In this document: positions 7,200-15,151 of the stretch, piece by piece
How positions within the stretch are numbered: position 1 is the stretch's first letter
How the letters are laid out: every line of letters starts with the position of its first letter
Origin: Gammaproteobacteria bacterium
Lineage (GTDB): Bacteria; Pseudomonadota; Gammaproteobacteria; Thiohalobacterales; Thiohalobacteraceae
DNA: 40,196 nucleotides
Direction: 5' to 3'
NCBI GenBank assembly: GCA_018819175.1
Contig: JAHJQQ010000020.1
Location: forward strand, 1 to 40,196
The notes under the pieces: generated by a model
What the model saw: the letters and a program-made list of their open reading frames with translations, nothing else
Told to the model about the DNA's origin: nothing
Database searches by the model: none
Made by a program: the position numbers and the translations under genes

Positions 7200-7853
7200 T
7201 TACAGCGCCTTCTTGCAGAAGTACCAGTCGGTGCACTCGTAGCCCTCATTCATGCGCTTCTCCGCGTCCGCTGCGGTACCGGGCGGTGGCACGATGACCT
7301 TGTCACCCGGCTGCCAGCCTTCCGGCGTGGCGATCTTGTTCTTGTCCGAGGTCTGCAGCGCGGTCACCAGACGGACGAATTCCGGAATCGAACGGCCGTT
7401 GGTCATCGGGTAGTAGACCATTGCGCGCAGGATGCCCTTGTCGTCGATAATGAAGGTCGCGCGCACCGCGGAGGTATCGGCGGCACCCGGGTGAATCATG
7501 CCGTAGGCACGGGCCACGTTCATGCTCAGATCTTCGATGATCGGGAACTGGATTTCGACGCCGAATTTTTCCTTGATGTTGCGCACCCAGGCGACATGCG
7601 AGTAGTAACTGTCGATGGACAGCCCGAGCAGATCGCAGTTGAGCTTCTGGAATTCCGGATAGGCCTTGGCGAAGGCCATGAACTCGGTGGTGCACACCGG
7701 CGTGAAGTCTGCGGGGTGCGAGAACAGCACCAGCCACTTGCCCTTGTAGTCGGACAGCTTCTTCACTCCGTGCGTGGTCTTGGCTTCGAAGGCCGGGGCC
7801 GGAGCGTTGAGTTGGGGCATGCCGTATGCCTTGGTTTCGTTGTCATTGTTCAT
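7200..7853 (-). CDS. Peroxiredoxin, Prx6 / 1-Cys type
   Basis: This 217-aa thiol peroxidase reduces H2O2 and organic peroxides. The peroxidatic motif PADFTPVC places the reactive cysteine at C54. Length and C-terminal extension (GDKVIVPPPGTAADAEKRM..., ending ECTDWYFCKKAL with C207 and C213) match the Prx6-like group common in bacteria and archaea, not the roughly 187-aa AhpC. R129-type context (AVRATFIIDDKG) is conserved. A good AGGAG lies before the ATG (minus strand, about 7865-7861). The 162-base gap upstream is AT-rich near 7905-7920 (TATATA), so it probably has its own promoter as well as any read-through from the upstream cluster. It fits an oxidative or sulfur stress role beside the rhodaneses. 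Confidence 0.93.
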   Translation of the reverse strand: MNNDNETKAYGMPQLNAPAPAFEAKTTHGVKKLSDYKGKWLVLFSHPADFTPVCTTEFMAFAKAYPEFQKLNCDLLGLSIDSYYSHVAWVRNIKEKFGVEIQFPIIEDLSMNVARAYGMIHPGAADTSAVRATFIIDDKGILRAMVYYPMTNGRSIPEFVRLVTALQTSDKNKIATPEGWQPGDKVIVPPPGTAADAEKRMNEGYECTDWYFCKKAL

Positions 7854-8015
7854 GATGTTTCTCCTGTTTCACTTTTTGATCAGATGGCTATCTGCGTCTG
7901 ATTACTAATATATACAGCCCGTTTATCGCACTCCAATTGATTGTCGCGATTTACGTGATAGCCACTGCCTATTGCATGGATCGTTGGATGTCGTGTCGTT
8001 GTTGCAATGCTTTGC

Positions 8016-8396
8016 TCAATCTTCCGCTACCGCATGTTCGGTTTCGCTATGGTCATGCGCGGCGCCCACGACCAATGTTCCGGCGAGATAGGCGTTGACC
8101 GCGCGGTCCGGATCGGTCTCTGGCGTCACCAGTGCGCGTATGCCCCGCGCGGCCAGGCGACGTTCCAGGCCATGACCCATGCCGCCGTTGATCAGCACGT
8201 CCATGTCATCCAGTGGATGTGCGTCGTGTGGTGAGGAGTCATGGAAACTCTGCTCCTTGGGCAGTTCCAACAGCTGCTTGTCCTGGATACGATTCTCCGC
8301 AACACGATAGATCCAGAAGCGGCGGCAGCGTCCGGTATGGCCGGTGATCTCACGGCGGTTCTGGCTGGCGACGGCGACGTTGACAGGTGAATTCAT
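8016..8396 (-). CDS. NifX/NafY-domain (dinitrogenase iron-molybdenum cofactor type) protein
   Basis: The 126-aa protein opens NVAVASQNRREITGHTGRCRRFWIY and later has DDMDVLINGGMGHGLERRLAARGIRALVT. Both are signatures of the small NifX/NafY/NifB-C-terminal fold that binds iron-sulfur or metal clusters. No nitrogenase genes are in the window. Stand-alone members are widespread in non-fixing bacteria with unknown function, so a role in FeMo-cofactor work is not implied. The C-terminus is His- and acid-rich (AAHDHSETEHAVAED), compatible with metal binding. It lies between a periplasmic rhodanese and a peroxiredoxin on the same strand. The 131-base gap upstream of it shows no clear signal. Confidence 0.85.
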   Translation of the reverse strand: MNSPVNVAVASQNRREITGHTGRCRRFWIYRVAENRIQDKQLLELPKEQSFHDSSPHDAHPLDDMDVLINGGMGHGLERRLAARGIRALVTPETDPDRAVNAYLAGTLVVGAAHDHSETEHAVAED

Positions 8397-8527
8397 AGGT
8401 ATGACTCCAAATCTGTAAGGGTCAGGGCCAAGAGGCCTGTTGCAGAACGGGTGTGCAGGCTTTCAGGCATCCTTGATCATGGATGTCATCTTGCATGCTG
8501 GATTGCATATCCCTCTCGGTGCAGTAC

Positions 8528-9112
8528 TCATTGCGGCATATACATCTTGTCTTTATTGAGAGTGTAGCCCCATGGCAATCCGGCATTTTTCCAGCCGTTC
8601 ACCAGTCGCCAGTTTTTGCGCTCACCGTCTTTTATCGATGCACCTTCGAATCCGTCCACGACCACATACACGGCCTTATAGCCCTTCCCATCGAGTGCCT
8701 TGGCGCTGGGCGCACCGCGCTCACCACCCGAACGGCACATGAGGATAATCGACGCATTCTTATCCAGCCCGTGCGCGACAAGTGCTGCGGCGATATCGGC
8801 CTCAAAGTGCTGGTTTGGCTCCATAGCGAATACCGGCTTCTGGTCATGCCAGCGATTCCGATTTGCGATAAGAAATGGAACATTCACATCGACGACATCG
8901 GTAAAACCGGCGAACATGATTTCCAGCGGATCGCGCACATCGACAAAGAGGATTTTGTCGCCCTGTTGAGTTTTCATTTCGTAGGCCTCGCGCGCATCGA
9001 GATACAGATCCCAGGGTGTCTGGCGAGCAGGATCAGCGGGGCGTTCCGCGGCATGAACGGCGCCAATGCAGGTCGCGCCGAGCAATGTGATGACGATAAA
9101 CAGACTCTTCAT
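8528..9112 (-). CDS. Periplasmic rhodanese-like protein
   Basis: The 194-aa protein has an N-terminal signal peptide (MKSLFIVITLLGATCIGAVHA, likely cut after AHA at about residue 21). A rhodanese domain follows: KILFVDVRDPLEIMFAG at about 53-69 and an active-site loop CRSGGERGAPSAKAL with nucleophile C126. The loop is longer than the classical six-residue loop. A 40-residue insert with NRNRWHDQKPVF lies between the two halves. A clear CAGGAG is spaced 8 bases before the ATG. It should act on sulfane sulfur in the periplasm, on the same side of the membrane as the heme protein at 13637-14260. Substrate unknown. Confidence 0.88.
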   Translation of the reverse strand: MKSLFIVITLLGATCIGAVHAAERPADPARQTPWDLYLDAREAYEMKTQQGDKILFVDVRDPLEIMFAGFTDVVDVNVPFLIANRNRWHDQKPVFAMEPNQHFEADIAAALVAHGLDKNASIILMCRSGGERGAPSAKALDGKGYKAVYVVVDGFEGASIKDGERKNWRLVNGWKNAGLPWGYTLNKDKMYMPQ

Positions 9113-9172
9113 ATCAATCTCCTGATGTGTATTTTCATATGTAGTTGATGTGAGGGTGCACCATCACATCGA

Positions 9173-10126
9173 TCAATGTCCTTCGAGACAGATCTGCTGG
9201 CGGTTAATGGAAATCCCGGTGCGCATAACCAGGCCGATGATAATCAGGCTAAGCACGCTCAACAGCAGTGCCGCCAATCCTCCGAAGAAACTAACGCCGG
9301 TGTGCCGGTACATGATCAGGGTAGCGACGGTCATCGCGGCGAGCGGGAACGAATACGCCCACCAGGACAGAAAGAAGGGCAGACGCAGGAAGCGCGGCAA
9401 TTGCATGAACAGCAGCAGCGTGAGAAACACTGCGCTGTAATACAGCACATGAGCGAATGCATCGATGCTACCCGTGAGCTTCACATAGGCGATGAAGCCT
9501 ACCGCTGGCGGCGCGATGAGGATAAACAGCGTCGGCAGCAGTTTGTCCGGCAGCGGATGATGGAAGATCATGCGATAGACGATGATGGTGAACAGCACCA
9601 GCCAGAACAGCAGACCGATGCTGAAATAAAACCAGCTGAGTTCCTGCGCGCCGTGTGCAACACCGGCCACCGGCACCAGGATGTTGCCGACCACCGGGAT
9701 GAACCAGGCCGGGCTGATATGGTGAATCTCGAAACGGCTCTGATAGATCCAGGCATTGAGCACATACAGTGTGAATGCCAGATGCAGGGCAGAACCCACG
9801 GCCCACAGCCACCAGGATACGGCGGGTGCACTGGCATACAGGGCAATACTGAGCAGCACCAGGCTCACCGTGAAACTGGCGCCGAAGCTCATCTTGACCG
9901 GATGGCTCAGTTCTTCACGCACCGCCGCGGGATAGCGCATGGTCTTGGCGGCATACAACACGCACAGAATCACGAAAACAATAACGCTCAGCAGCGCGAT
10001 TGCGGTGCCGATACCGTGCAGGCCATTCATCAGTATGTCCGCCTGTTGCACGGCAATCGACAAGCCGCTGAGTCCCATGACCATCGAGAAGAATGAGACA
10101 GGTAGGAATGACAGGCGGTCGTTCAT
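9173..10126 (-). CDS. SLAC1/TehA-type anion channel family membrane protein
   Basis: The 317-aa integral membrane protein has about ten hydrophobic segments and no signal peptide. It opens LSFLPVSFFSMVMGLSGLSIA, a hallmark of the TDT/SLAC1 family (the FF.xVMG.xGL pattern). It also contains FIPVVGNILVPVAG and WWAYSFPLAAMTVATLIMYRH, typical of later helices. Characterised relatives include bacterial TehA, linked to tellurite resistance and C4-dicarboxylate or anion transport, and plant guard-cell anion channels; the substrate here is not determinable. It follows ybgE by 78 bases on the same strand. Partnership with a bd oxidase suggests anion, for example nitrite or sulfite, movement under respiratory stress, which is inference. 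AGGAAAT precedes the ATG. Confidence 0.88.
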   Translation of the reverse strand: MNDRLSFLPVSFFSMVMGLSGLSIAVQQADILMNGLHGIGTAIALLSVIVFVILCVLYAAKTMRYPAAVREELSHPVKMSFGASFTVSLVLLSIALYASAPAVSWWLWAVGSALHLAFTLYVLNAWIYQSRFEIHHISPAWFIPVVGNILVPVAGVAHGAQELSWFYFSIGLLFWLVLFTIIVYRMIFHHPLPDKLLPTLFILIAPPAVGFIAYVKLTGSIDAFAHVLYYSAVFLTLLLFMQLPRFLRLPFFLSWWAYSFPLAAMTVATLIMYRHTGVSFFGGLAALLLSVLSLIIIGLVMRTGISINRQQICLEGH

Positions 10127-10204
10127 GGTATTTGATTTCCTGGATACTGTTTGTCTTTAATAAATGTTTCGATATTTCGTCACAGCAACTTTCGTCCGCA
10201 TGAT

Positions 10205-10528
10205 TCAGGCTATCGATAAGGCGATCATCGCCAGCAATGTCAGTCCCCAGGCCGTCACGGGACCGAGTGCGATACGCAGCAGGCGATTGCGCGGCATGAA
10301 GCCCACACCATGCACGAAGCCGGCGGCCATGCCCCACATCAACAGCGTCAGCCAGCCATGGTTGACACGGCTGTCGGCGGATACCGCCAGCGCCGGCCAG
10401 ATCAACAGACTCACGCTGATGGCGAGCGCTATGCAAAGCGACAATGCCTGTGCCCAAGCGCTATTGAAACGACTGGACATGTTCGCTGTCGTGTCGCTTG
10501 CAGATTCAGTGCTCGCGCTGGTCATCAT
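10205..10528 (-). CDS. ybgE: Cyd operon membrane protein YbgE
   Basis: The 107-aa protein has three hydrophobic segments (LSLCIALAISVSLLIWPAL, GWLTLLMWGMAAGFVHGVGF and LGPVTAWGLTLLAMIAL). The GFVHGVGF motif with an adjacent basic patch is the best recognised feature of the YbgE family. YbgE is encoded with bd oxidase genes in enterobacteria; its exact biochemical role is not settled. Its start overlaps the 3' end of cydX by 23 bases, pointing to translational coupling. The N-terminal 25 residues are polar and Ser/Thr-rich, so a later start such as Met17 (MSSRFNSAW) is possible. Confidence 0.85.
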   Translation of the reverse strand: MMTSASTESASDTTANMSSRFNSAWAQALSLCIALAISVSLLIWPALAVSADSRVNHGWLTLLMWGMAAGFVHGVGFMPRNRLLRIALGPVTAWGLTLLAMIALSIA

Positions 10529-10628
10529 CAGATGCCCCTAAGCATTGCTCAGCCTCTAACCACATCACATTGATGATGCCGAAAGCGACCGCCAGCAGCA
10601 CACCCAATATCCAAGCGAAGTACCACAT
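10506..10628 (-). CDS. cydX: Cytochrome bd small subunit CydX
   Basis: A 40-aa single-span membrane protein, MWYFAWILGVLLAVAFGIINVMWLE..., with the characteristic W-Y-F-A-W-x-L-G start and the E/D-rich tail of CydX (formerly YbgT). CydX binds CydA and stabilises the heme b595/d site of the bd oxidase. Only the ATG at 10628 gives this conserved N-terminus; longer in-frame extensions are not credible. It lies 16 bases after cydB and overlaps ybgE. A GAAAGGAG ribosome-binding sequence is visible just upstream on the minus strand. Confidence 0.95.
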   Translation of the reverse strand: MWYFAWILGVLLAVAFGIINVMWLEAEQCLGASDDDQREH

Positions 10629-10644
10629 GTGTTGTGCTCCTTTC

Positions 10645-11787
10645 TCAATACGCACTATGCGTGTTATCGCGAATCTGCTGCACCGTGACCCGGCCCCACA
10701 TGGCATGGTAGGTCCAGACCGTGTACGCCAGGATGATGGGCACGAAAATCACTGCCGCCCAGAACATCACCGTCAGCGTGCGCAGACTTGATGGTGCATC
10801 CCAGACAGTGAGACTCGAACTCGGAAAACTGCTCGACGGCATCACAAACGGGAACAACGAGAAACCCGCGGTGAGGATCACGCCGCTGATGGCGAGCCCG
10901 CTGGTCACGAATCCCCAGCCGGGGCGGCTGGCACGTGCGAGTGCAACCGTCGCCAGAGCGCCCGCAAAGCCGATAATCGGCGCGGCCTGCATCCAGGGAT
11001 ACAGGGCATAATTGGCGAGCCAGGCATGAACGCCGACGGCAACGTCCTTGGCGAGCGGATTAGGCGCTGCATCGGTCGGTGGCATGGACAGAATCTGATA
11101 GCCGTCGATGCCATAACTCACCCACACACCGGCGAGCGCGAAAGCGACGATCAGAATCACGCCGGCCCATTGCGCCGCCGTGCGTGCGCGTTGTGCGATC
11201 ATCGTGTCGGCGCGCAATTGCAACCAGAGTGCGCCGTGCATGGCGAGCATGGATACGCTCACCACACCGGCCAGCAAGGCGAAAGGATTCAGCAACCCGA
11301 AGAATGAACCGGTGTAGGTGGGGCGCAGAAACTCGTCGTATTGGAAAGGCACGCCCAGCAGTAAATTTCCGAACGCCACGCCGAACACGAGCGCTGGCAC
11401 CGCGCCACCCGCGAACAGTCCCCAATCCCAGGTCTTGCGCCAGGTCGGATGTTCGATCTTGCTGCGGTAGTCGAAACCGACCGGGCGAAAGAACAGTGCG
11501 AACAGCACCAGCAGCATAGCGACATAGAAGCCAGAGAAGGCTGCGGCATAGACCGCCGGCCAGGCGGCGAAGATCGCACCACCCGCGGTGATGAACCACA
11601 CCTGATTGCCGTCCCAGTGCGGACCGACGGTGTTTATGATCACGCGGCGCTCGTCATCGTTCTTGCCGAGAAACGGCAGCAGCATGCCGACGCCCATATC
11701 GAAGCCGTCGGTCACCGCGAAGCCGATCAGCAGCACGCCGACCAGTACCCACCAGACAAGTTTGAGTGTTTCGTAGTCGAGGATCAC
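10645..11787 (-). CDS. cydB: Cytochrome bd ubiquinol oxidase subunit II
   Basis: CydB is the structural partner of CydA in the quinol oxidase, which reduces O2 to water without pumping protons and tolerates low oxygen, sulfide and nitric oxide. At 380 aa it has the standard length, with about eight to nine membrane spans. Conserved segments include LVWWVLVGVLLIGFAVTDGFDMG, GPHWDGNQVWFITAGGAIFAAWP and FYVAMLLVLFALFFRPVGFDYR, and near the end MPSSSFPSSSLTVWDA with APSSLRTLTVMFW. An AGGAGAACC-type ribosome-binding site precedes the ATG. It follows cydA with a 12-base gap, so the two are cotranscribed. Confidence 0.98.
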   Translation of the reverse strand: MILDYETLKLVWWVLVGVLLIGFAVTDGFDMGVGMLLPFLGKNDDERRVIINTVGPHWDGNQVWFITAGGAIFAAWPAVYAAAFSGFYVAMLLVLFALFFRPVGFDYRSKIEHPTWRKTWDWGLFAGGAVPALVFGVAFGNLLLGVPFQYDEFLRPTYTGSFFGLLNPFALLAGVVSVSMLAMHGALWLQLRADTMIAQRARTAAQWAGVILIVAFALAGVWVSYGIDGYQILSMPPTDAAPNPLAKDVAVGVHAWLANYALYPWMQAAPIIGFAGALATVALARASRPGWGFVTSGLAISGVILTAGFSLFPFVMPSSSFPSSSLTVWDAPSSLRTLTVMFWAAVIFVPIILAYTVWTYHAMWGRVTVQQIRDNTHSAY

Positions 11788-11799
11788 AGTGGTTCTCCT

Positions 11800-13401
11800 T
11801 CAATCCAGGGATTTCTGTGGCTGAGTCGCCAGGACCGGCGCGCCGCCGAGTACGTTTTGTTCATGGTGATAGCGCCCGGTATGCAGACTGCTCGGACCCA
11901 GGCGCGCGAAGCGGAACATCAGATACATCTCCACAATCAGCAGCAATGTGTAGAAGCCGATGAAGCCGGCCAGCGAGAACCACAGGTCGCCGGTCTGCAG
12001 GCTCGACGTGCTCAGATAGGTGGGTAAGACCTCACCGATGGACCAGGGCTGACGGCCATACTCGGCGACCACCCAGCCGGTTTCCGCGGCGATCCAGGGC
12101 AGCGGTATGCCGAACAGCGCCAGCTTGAGCAGCCAGCGCTTCTTCCCGGCCTCGCGTTTGGCGCAGTAATAAAAACTTGCCGCGAAGATGAACAGCATCA
12201 GGAAACCAGCCGCGACCATGATGCGGAACGACCAGAACAGCGGCGCCACTTTCGGGATGGTGTCGCGCACGGCCTGCTGGATCTGGGCTTCGGTTGCATC
12301 GACCACGTTCGGCGCATAACGTTTGAGCAGCAGGCCATAACCCAGATCGGCCTTCACCGCGTTGAATTGCTGTTTGTCCGCGTCCGTGTAGTTTCCGCTG
12401 CGCAGTTTCTGCAACAGCGCATAGGCGCCCATGCCGTTGCGGATGCGCACCTCGTGTTGTGCCATCAGATCTTTGATGCCGGTAACCTGTTCGTCAGTCG
12501 AACGCGTCGCTATCAGACCCAGCACATACGGAATTTTGATCGCATAGTCGGTCGTCTGCGTCTCTTCATTCGGCAAGCCGAATAGCGTGAACGCGGCCGG
12601 TGCCGGATGCGTTTCCCATTCCGCTTCGATTGCCGCAAGTTTGGTCTTCTGCACGTCGCCGATCTCGTAACCGCTCTCATCGCCGAGCACGATCACTGAT
12701 AGGATCGAAGCCAGTCCGAAGGCGGCGGCGATGGAGAAGGAGCGTTTCGCAAAAGGTAAGTCGCGGCCCTTGAGCATGTAGTAAGCACTGATGCCCAGCA
12801 CGAACATGGAACCCGTAACGTAACCGGCTGCGACCGTATGCACGAACTTGACCTGAGCGACCGGGTTGAAGATCAATTCGGCGAAACTGGTCATCTCCAT
12901 ACGCATGGTTTCGTAGCTGAACTCGGCACCAACCGGATTCTGCATCCAACCGTTGGCGATCAGAATCCAGAGTGCGGACATGTTGGAGCCAATCGCCGTC
13001 AGAAAGGTCACCAGCAGATGCCGACGTTTGCTTAATCGATCCCAGCCGAAGAAGAACAGGCCGATGAAGGTGGATTCGAGAAAAAATGCCATCAAGCCTT
13101 CGATGGCCAGTGGCGCGCCGAATACATCGCCAACGTAATGCGAGTAGTAGGCCCAGTTGGTGCCGAACTGGAACTCCATGGTGATGCCTGTAGTGACGCC
13201 AAGCGCGAAGTTGATGCCGAACAACTTGCCCCAGAAGCGCGTCATGTCCTTGTAGATCTCGCGGCCGGTCATCACATAGACCGATTCCATGATGACCAGG
13301 ATGAACGACAGGCCGAGCGTCAACGGCACGAACAGAAAGTGATACATCGCCGTTGCTGCGAACTGCAGGCGCGAAAGGTCTACAACCGATTCTTCGATCA
13401 T
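11800..13401 (-). CDS. cydA: Cytochrome bd ubiquinol oxidase subunit I
   Basis: CydA carries hemes b558, b595 and d and the quinol site. The 533-aa protein starts with LSRLQFAATAMYHFLFVPLTLGLSF, containing the heme-ligand histidine (H22) of helix I. GTNWAYYSHYVGDVFGAPLA and a long periplasmic Q-loop region (about residues 250-380) follow. Then comes the invariant GRQPW (EYGRQPWSIGEVLPTYLS). The Q-loop is of the long, enterobacterial type. Its ATG overlaps the cydP stop (ATGA), giving tight coupling. The neighbours cydP, cydB, cydX and ybgE make a complete bd-oxidase set. Confidence 0.98.
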   Translation of the reverse strand: MIEESVVDLSRLQFAATAMYHFLFVPLTLGLSFILVIMESVYVMTGREIYKDMTRFWGKLFGINFALGVTTGITMEFQFGTNWAYYSHYVGDVFGAPLAIEGLMAFFLESTFIGLFFFGWDRLSKRRHLLVTFLTAIGSNMSALWILIANGWMQNPVGAEFSYETMRMEMTSFAELIFNPVAQVKFVHTVAAGYVTGSMFVLGISAYYMLKGRDLPFAKRSFSIAAAFGLASILSVIVLGDESGYEIGDVQKTKLAAIEAEWETHPAPAAFTLFGLPNEETQTTDYAIKIPYVLGLIATRSTDEQVTGIKDLMAQHEVRIRNGMGAYALLQKLRSGNYTDADKQQFNAVKADLGYGLLLKRYAPNVVDATEAQIQQAVRDTIPKVAPLFWSFRIMVAAGFLMLFIFAASFYYCAKREAGKKRWLLKLALFGIPLPWIAAETGWVVAEYGRQPWSIGEVLPTYLSTSSLQTGDLWFSLAGFIGFYTLLLIVEMYLMFRFARLGPSSLHTGRYHHEQNVLGGAPVLATQPQKSLD

Positions 13402-13628
13402 TGCGGAATATCCTCGTGATTACGGATGACAGGCAACGCCGTGCCCGCCACATGCGCACCAACCTGCGCCGCATCGACATGCTGATCGTTAGGCAGGTCG
13501 AAGAACGCCCACCACAGGCCGAAGATCAGCGCGATCTTCACCATCAGCACCAGCGCGATTTCACGCATCAGCGGGTGTTGCCACCAGACAGTGTCCTGTG
13601 CGGTGTCGGGTGTGGTTTCGGTGCGCAT
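13398..13628 (-). CDS. cydP: Small cytochrome oxidase subunit CydP
   Basis: The 76-aa protein has one hydrophobic span (REIALVLMVKIALIFGLWWAFF) preceded by WWQHPLMREIA. This matches the CydP family (HPLxREIALVLxVKLALLF), which is encoded just upstream of cydA in many beta- and gammaproteobacteria. CydP is annotated as a putative small bd-oxidase subunit; its function is less well established than that of CydX. The stop overlaps the cydA start by four bases. The gene begins 8 bases after the heme-protein gene upstream, which ties that gene to the oxidase operon. Confidence 0.9.
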   Translation of the reverse strand: MRTETTPDTAQDTVWWQHPLMREIALVLMVKIALIFGLWWAFFDLPNDQHVDAAQVGAHVAGTALPVIRNHEDIPQ

Positions 13629-13636
13629 GCGTGGCC

Positions 13637-14260
13637 TCAGTTGCCGGCGGCTTCAGACGCGACCAGCGGGATATCCAACGGCTGGATGATGCTTACCGCG
13701 CCGCGCAGTTCGCCGGGTTTGTAGCCAGTCGCCAAATCATGCGGATAGGTGCTGGCGAGCTTGGCTTTGACGCCGGCCGGGATTTGTTCTGCACTGCCGT
13801 GACAGCTCAGGCAGGCCTCCTGCATCGGTATCGCTTTCATGAAGCGGTAGTGCTTGCTGCCGCCAAATTCGACGACTTCGCCGAAGGCCATGTCCGGATA
13901 TTTCTCACCCTTGGCAGCGCGCGCCTCGAAATCGGTCAGCACATTGCGTTCCCAATCGTCGGGCATACCGAGCATGGGATTGCGCACGCGCGTGCCGACG
14001 CGCGTGACGCGCCAGCCGTTGGCGCGCGAGAGTTCGCCGGCGATCTGTGGGGCGATATCGCGACACACCAGAATGGCCTGCTCCGGGCCACCCTTCTGCA
14101 TTTCGGCTTTGAGCGCGCCACCGAGTTTCTGGACGAAGGCACCGGACGCCGCGCGCGCGGCCTGCTCGCGGGCGGCGAGATCATCCGCGGCGTTGGCGCC
14201 GGTGCCGATCATCATGGTGCCGGCGATCAGTGTGGATAGCAGTTTGGATGTGAATTGCAT
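13637..14260 (-). CDS. Periplasmic Tll0287-like (DUF3365) c-type heme protein
   Basis: The 207-aa protein has a signal peptide (MQFTSKLLSTLIAGTMMIGTGANA, cut near residue 24). Its single c-type heme motif CLSCH runs from C150 to H154 and is preceded by MKAIPMQEA. The segments SRANGWRVTRVGTRVRNPMLGMPDDWE and YRFMKAIPM are typical of the Tll0287-like/DUF3365 fold, a PAS-like sensor or electron-transfer domain found in periplasmic heme proteins and in the sensory part of signalling proteins. Another cysteine (C66) is in ILVCRDIAP. A good AGGAGC lies before the ATG. Between the MBL-fold gene and cydP, with an 8-base gap to the latter, it probably serves the same process, perhaps electron donation or gas or redox sensing in the periplasm (inference). 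Confidence 0.85.
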   Translation of the reverse strand: MQFTSKLLSTLIAGTMMIGTGANAADDLAAREQAARAASGAFVQKLGGALKAEMQKGGPEQAILVCRDIAPQIAGELSRANGWRVTRVGTRVRNPMLGMPDDWERNVLTDFEARAAKGEKYPDMAFGEVVEFGGSKHYRFMKAIPMQEACLSCHGSAEQIPAGVKAKLASTYPHDLATGYKPGELRGAVSIIQPLDIPLVASEAAGN

Positions 14261-14303
14261 GGGGTGTGCTCCTGTGGTTGGGTTGGGGTTTGCACTGGGG
14301 TAT

Positions 14304-14942
14304 TCATGCCTGCGCCAGCGTTGCCGGGTGGCGCGACATGGTGAGGATGCTGTCGCGCGGTTGGCGAAGATCGTTGTTGGTCAATTTTTCCTGGCCGATG
14401 CTGCTGACTCGATGCCCGTGCCGGTCGTGGCCCGGATACACCAGGTATTCGTCCGGCAGGCAGAACAGGCGTGTATGTACACTGTCATAGAGCGCGCCGG
14501 CATCGCTGTGCGCACCGCTGAAATCGCCCGCGCGCCCGATCCACAAGGTGTCGCCGGTGAACAGACGATCGCCCCAGCGGAAAGTCACCGAACAGGGGGT
14601 CGCCCCTGGCGTATGGATCACCTCGAGCATTTCCTCGCCCAGATAGATCCGGTCACCGTGCTGCAGCCGCTGGTCGCAACCCTCCAAGGGTGCCGAGGCG
14701 TGGGCGGCAAGGCGCGCGCCGGTCTCGGCACGCAGTTCGGGGAGGCTGGTGTCGCCGTCCGCGAGTGCGTGCGTTTCCAGTACATAGCGTAAATGCAGTC
14801 CGAGCTGTGCAAGCAGCTCGCCGACGCTGTCCCGCAGGTTGGGTGCGGGGTCGATCACCGCCGCCGCGCGGGTGACGGGATCGGCCATCACATAGCTCAG
14901 GCTGGCCGAGGTCGGATCGAAGAGTTGTCTGAATAGGGTCAT
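14304..14942 (-). CDS. MBL-fold protein of the persulfide dioxygenase (ETHE1) group with altered metal site
   Basis: The 212-aa protein resembles persulfide dioxygenases (ETHE1/PDO, which oxidise glutathione persulfide with O2 using mono-iron). It shows HTPGATPCSV (110-119), TGDTLWIGRAGDFSG (129-143) and YPGHDRHGHRVSSIGQEK (169-186). The metal-binding residues are degraded. The usual THxHxDH motif is T57-H58-A-L-A-D62-G63, and the histidine of HTPGHT is A114. Compared with the ETHE1 iron triad, H58 and D131 remain but the middle histidine is alanine. Classical dioxygenase activity is therefore doubtful; the codons are clear, so this is not a frameshift artefact. It is the first gene downstream of the sigma-54 promoter at 15009-14994. 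Confidence 0.85.
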   Translation of the reverse strand: MTLFRQLFDPTSASLSYVMADPVTRAAAVIDPAPNLRDSVGELLAQLGLHLRYVLETHALADGDTSLPELRAETGARLAAHASAPLEGCDQRLQHGDRIYLGEEMLEVIHTPGATPCSVTFRWGDRLFTGDTLWIGRAGDFSGAHSDAGALYDSVHTRLFCLPDEYLVYPGHDRHGHRVSSIGQEKLTNNDLRQPRDSILTMSRHPATLAQA

Positions 14943-14993
14943 GGGCTGTCGTGGTCAAAGTGGGTGCGGATGGCACTCGTTGACCTGGACTAG

Positions 14994-15009
14994 AGCAACC
15001 GCCATGCCA
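14994..15009 (-). promoter_or_regulatory. Sigma-54 promoter for the bd-oxidase/sulfur cluster
   Basis: The minus strand reads TGGCATGGCGGTTGCT: the -24 element TGGCA(T), five bases, and the -12 element TTGCT. The invariant GG and GC are exactly 10 bases apart, and only one base of the hexamer-pentamer consensus (TGGCAC-N5-TTGCW) differs. Transcription should start near 14983 and give a leader of about 40 nt to the MBL-fold gene. The gene for a sigma-54 activator diverges 204 bases away, and the intervening DNA is AT-rich (about 15048-15112), as suits DNA bending by a factor such as IHF. Confidence 0.8.
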
Positions 15010-15133
15010 GGTCCCGATACGGGCGACTCTGGTGCCGGGAGACGTTTAGAAAATTCAAAAAAATTGTTAGTAAACAGTTTTATAAGATAACTATCGCGAG
15101 CGTTCTATCCACTCATGTCGTCGCTGTGGCGGA

Positions 15134-15146
15134 GTTCATAATGAAC
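15134..15146. promoter_or_regulatory. Palindrome GTTCAT-A-ATGAAC
   Basis: A perfect 6-bp inverted repeat around one central base in the divergent regulatory region, upstream of the sigma-54 promoter. It does not match the pair of 18-bp sites at 15152 and 15183, so it may bind a different regulator or be chance. The evidence is only the symmetry and the location. Confidence 0.35.
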
Positions 15147-15151
15147 TTTAT

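Noticed and set aside
8016..8396. Nitrogen-fixation gene
   Set aside because: The NifX/NafY-type domain is common outside nitrogen fixers and no nif structural genes are present.
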